Assembly: GCA_007449985.2 (NCBI GenBank) | Contig: VIIQ02000046.1 | Coordinates: 186,001 to 250,000 of the forward strand | Reading direction: 5' to 3' | DNA from: Desmodesmus armatus | Taxonomy: Eukaryota > Chlorophyta > Chlorophyceae > Sphaeropleales > Scenedesmaceae | DNA length: 64,000 bases | Part shown: positions 61,052-64,000 of the stretch, in pieces | How the letters are laid out: every line of letters starts with the position of its first letter | Numbering within the stretch: position 1 is the first letter of the stretch | The notes under the pieces: generated by a model | What the model was told of the DNA's origin: nothing | Seen by the model: the letters and a program-made list of their open reading frames with translations, nothing else | Databases searched by the model: none | Translations under genes and position numbers: made by a program

Positions 61052-64000
61052 CTACGAGTACAACCCTGCCAGCACAAACCTGCGCCTGAAATACAGCTCC
61101 AGCGCCCAACACATGAGCACCGACACCACACCAGCAAGTGCTGCACGCATCAATGCCGCCGCGCCGCCGACAAATGGCGCCCAAAGGTGCACACACACCA
61201 TGCGATCCAAGGCCATGTACAAAAGGAAGGGGCGCAGCCTTTGGTGGTGAAAGAAGGCGCGCAGGGCTGCGGCCGTCAGCTCGCCACGCACTTTCAGGAA
61301 TGAGAAGAATGCTGGAGGCATGGGCTGCATGGCCACGCGCTGCCAGGTATTGCTGAAGAGGCAGGCCAGGAAAAGCAGGGCAGTGCCAGGCGCAGACAGA
61401 AACATCCACAGCTCCCTGAATCTGCAGAAGCAGCACAACCAGCAAGGGCAGCAAGGGCGGAAGCGTTGGCGTGATGCGCATTGTGGTAGTGGCAGCATGT
61501 TACGACCTGTACTGTGGGTCCTTGAGCGGTGTGTTACCCAGTACGCCTTGCTTCCCGAAACAGGCGCATTGTCTGCCTGTCTGCTTGCTGCTAACTGTAA
61601 AAACGGCGCCATTTGTGCAGCCTTTGTCCCTTCTTTGTCCCTTCTTACTGAGTGCGCGTCTTACTGAGTGCGCGACGAGTGACTGCACTGCACTGCTAAG
61701 TGACTAATCGATAGCAGTATGCAGGTCACGCATGGCAATAGTGTGGATGCGAAGTGTGTGGCTCACCGAATGTGCTGGTCTCTGCGGCTGCTACCCCCAG
61801 CAGCAGTGGTACATGCGGCAGTGCCTTCATGACACACATCATCAGCACCACCCAGGTGAAGGGGTGCTGCAGGTGCTTGAGCAGGGCGCACACCATGGCA
61901 ATCTGGTAGATGCCACCCAGCCAGTCCACGTACAGCAGCCGCTGGTGCTTGAAAGCCAAATACCTGCATGATCATACAGTGCAGAAGCTGTTTCAGGGCA
62001 GTGAGGTTGCAAAAAAGACATGAGGCACTACAGATGATACCGACAGCAAGGGCCACTCAGAAGCCTTTGGCACTCCAGATGGTTTGCACTGACACGACTT
62101 GCATCACTCCCTTGCGCAAGTGAGTGGGTGTACTGCAATACCTAATGAAAAGATGTGGGAAAACATGTCCCAATAAGGTGATGAAAAAACCACTGCAGAA
62201 CTCGTTTGCAGCATGTCCACACAAATGCAAGTCACCAGCCATCAGCACTGTTGAAAACACCAGCCAACAGCACGACGTACCTGCGCTCTGTCTCAGGGTT
62301 CTGGAACTGCCTGAATGGCACCAGCCAGCAGGGCATGGAGGTGGCCTGTGACAGCACGCCAAAGCAGTAGAACATGTCTGCAGCGTTGCCACCATCCTGC
62401 CCACCCCCCTGCTCGCCCCTGATAGTCCCTGTGCCTACTGCAGGGGCTGCAGACAGAGGGCCACCCCTCCTGCGCAGCCCACCAGCACCAGCAGCACTGC
62501 TGCCATGGCCCTGGCCCAGGCCCCATGCAGAGCTGCTGCCCTGGCCACTACCACCAGCCCCATGGTTCGCCGTGCTGCTGCTACGGCCAGGCCCAGCAGT
62601 ACCAGCAGAGGCATCTGCTGCAGCAGGTGGTGTGCCGGGGGCCAGGTCTGCATCCCCTGTCATGTGACGCAGCGGCTGCAGCTGCTGCAGCTGCTGCTCC
62701 AGCGCATCTCCTGCTGCACTGTCGGGTCCAGGGCTTGACCTGCCTGACTTGTACACTGAGGCAGACTGTGAGGAGACTGTGCAACTGCACTCAGCACCTG
62801 CAGGAGCATCGCTGACACCTGAACCTGCAAGAGGAGGTTGCAGCATGGTGTCCAGCACTGCGCTTGTAGACAACACTGCAACCTCCCCATCCTGGGGTGC
62901 TGCCGCTGCCGTTCCTGCAGCGTCGGTCAGCCCAAGTTGCTGCAGCTGCTCCTGTGGAACGTCTGCGTCTGGGTCTGGCTGGTGCTGGGCTTGGGCAGTC
63001 AATGCCTGCAGCCGTGCCAGCTGCTGCTGCTGCCAATGCTGCTGCAGCTGCAGCTGCGGGGGCAGGCACTGCAGCAGCACCTGCAGGGTGCTATGCAGCC
63101 CGTGGGCTGTGAGGAACGGCAGCAGCAGCGGCAGTAAAAGGGCGTGCACTGCCTGCAGGAGGTTGCTCATAGCCGAGCTATGCAGCAGCGCCTGCTCAGC
63201 ACCCTCTCCCTCCTCATCCTGCTGCTGCTGGGTCTGCTGCTGAGCATCTGCACTTGCACCTGCGCCTGCACCAGCTGGTGCTGCTGCCACTGCTGCTGAG
63301 CTGTGATGTGCTGAGGGGCTCAAAGGCTGGCTGCTTTCAAAGGCAGAGTGTGCTGCGGAGCCTGCACTTGCTTGTGCTGCTTCTGCACGGACTGCATCTG
63401 CCAGCTGCATGATCAGTAGGATGTCGAGTGAGAGCTGGCTGAAGTGCCTAAACACTGCCTGCTCCACATGCAGCGCGCGTGCAGCGACAGCCGCAGCGTC
63501 CAGCTGCTCCCCCTGCTGCTGGCCCTCTGACTGTACATCCTGGCGCATGGCCGGCAGCAGCAGCTGTTGGACCTCCTGCTGTGCTGGTGCTGGCATTACC
63601 AACAGCGGCATCTCGGCCACGAGGCAGGCGGCAGGGGGGTCTGCCTGGTCGCCTGCTGGGTCTGCCAGCTGCTCTGAGCAGAGGGACACAAAGAGGTGCA
63701 GGGCATCCAGGAGGTAGGCAGATGGCTGTGAGGGAGCGCTGAGATGTATGTTGAGCTGCAGCTCCTGATCCAAGCTATGGCTGTGGCTGCTGACGCTGCG
63801 GCTGCTGCTGGCGGCAGCTGCTGAACTGGTGCCAGCAGCCAGCGCTGATGGCGGTGTTTGTGCTGGTGGCTGGTGTTGCTGCTGGTCTTGCAGCAGCTGC
63901 TGGAAGCTGTACTGATTGTGCAGCAAGACCTGCATCTGCCTGTTCAACAGCACCACCTGCAGGACGGCTGTCTGCACCGGCAGGGGCAGCAGGTGGCAGG
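61052..64000 (-). CDS. Large multi-pass membrane protein, unrecognised, 5' end outside window
   Basis: Minus-strand exons 62281-64000 (open to the window edge), 61767-61963 and 61052-61421 (stop TAG). The first is ~573 codons: VLLNRQMQVLLHNQYSFQQLL, then long Gln-, Ala- and Ser-rich tracts, then SMPCWLVPFRQFQNPETERR. The second exon encodes YLAFKHQRLLYVDWLGG and hydrophobic segments (IYQIAMVCALL, FTWVVLMMCVMKAL). The third has RELWMFLSAPGTALLFLACLF, LRPFLLYMALDR and AALAGVVSVLMCWALEL, ending FVLAGLYS. I count at least five membrane segments in the last third. The junction between the last two exons is off by one base unless the G run at 61794-61798 is one longer. That change replaces AAAETSTF by a basic loop (SSRRDQHIR) leading into FRELWMF. 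Family not recognised. Confidence 0.65.

Noticed and set aside
1..64000. CRISPR arrays, bacterial operons, ribosome-binding sites, rRNA genes
   Set aside because: Splice structure throughout shows nuclear eukaryotic DNA; no spaced direct repeats of CRISPR type and no rRNA-like sequence seen.

Overview
This window is nuclear DNA of a eukaryote. Genes are split into many short exons with GT...(T)GCAG introns, and proteins carry long Gln, Ala and Ser tracts. Several products are recognisably plant/green-lineage types: ZOP1, LEC14B, TOUSLED and the plant saposin-like MSAP protein. CAG/GCA-rich composition, intron density and a short CCCTAAA-type repeat suggest a chlorophyte alga, probably Chlorophyceae; this is inference, not proof. 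All gene models below were built by hand from open frames, splice signals and codon-phase agreement.

Layout. 1-14,279 (+): four tandem copies of a five-exon gene family I do not recognise, alternating between two subtypes (1 and 3 versus 2 and 4), with pieces of an ankyrin-type gene between copies 1 and 2. 15,834-17,964 (-): ER saposin-like MSAP protein. 18,744-19,736 (-): small acidic secretory protein. 20,219-22,246 (+): splicing factor ZOP1/WBP4. 23,647-33,402 (-): 17-exon WD40 protein of the LEC14B/DCAF11 type. 33,716-35,882 (+): Josephin deubiquitinase with Gln/Glu- and Ala-rich insertions. 37,030-38,293 (-): 3' part of an unrecognised membrane protein gene. 41,419-44,064 (+): unrecognised membrane-anchored coiled-coil protein. 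46,000-52,462 (-): Tousled-like kinase. 52,863-53,542 (+): tiny one-pass membrane protein resembling SMIM20. 53,864-56,964 (+): TauE/SafE anion transporter. 61,052-64,000 (-): 3' part of a large multi-pass membrane protein running off the right edge.

How the genes relate. No operon or metabolic cluster is visible. Three pairs are divergent with short shared upstream regions: secretory protein/ZOP1 (about 480 bp), LEC14B-like/Josephin (313 bp) and Tousled/SMIM20-like (400 bp). The LEC14B-like/Josephin pair joins a likely CUL4-DDB1 substrate receptor to a deubiquitinase. Several genes start with a coding exon of only 9-17 bp, easily lost by automatic annotation.

Three otherwise intact genes (LEC14B-like, Tousled, right-edge membrane protein) each need one extra base, most simply in a G/C run, to keep frame. 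The simplest reading is homopolymer undercalls in the assembly, not pseudogenes. The most novel content is the dimeric tandem array of the unknown family at the left end.
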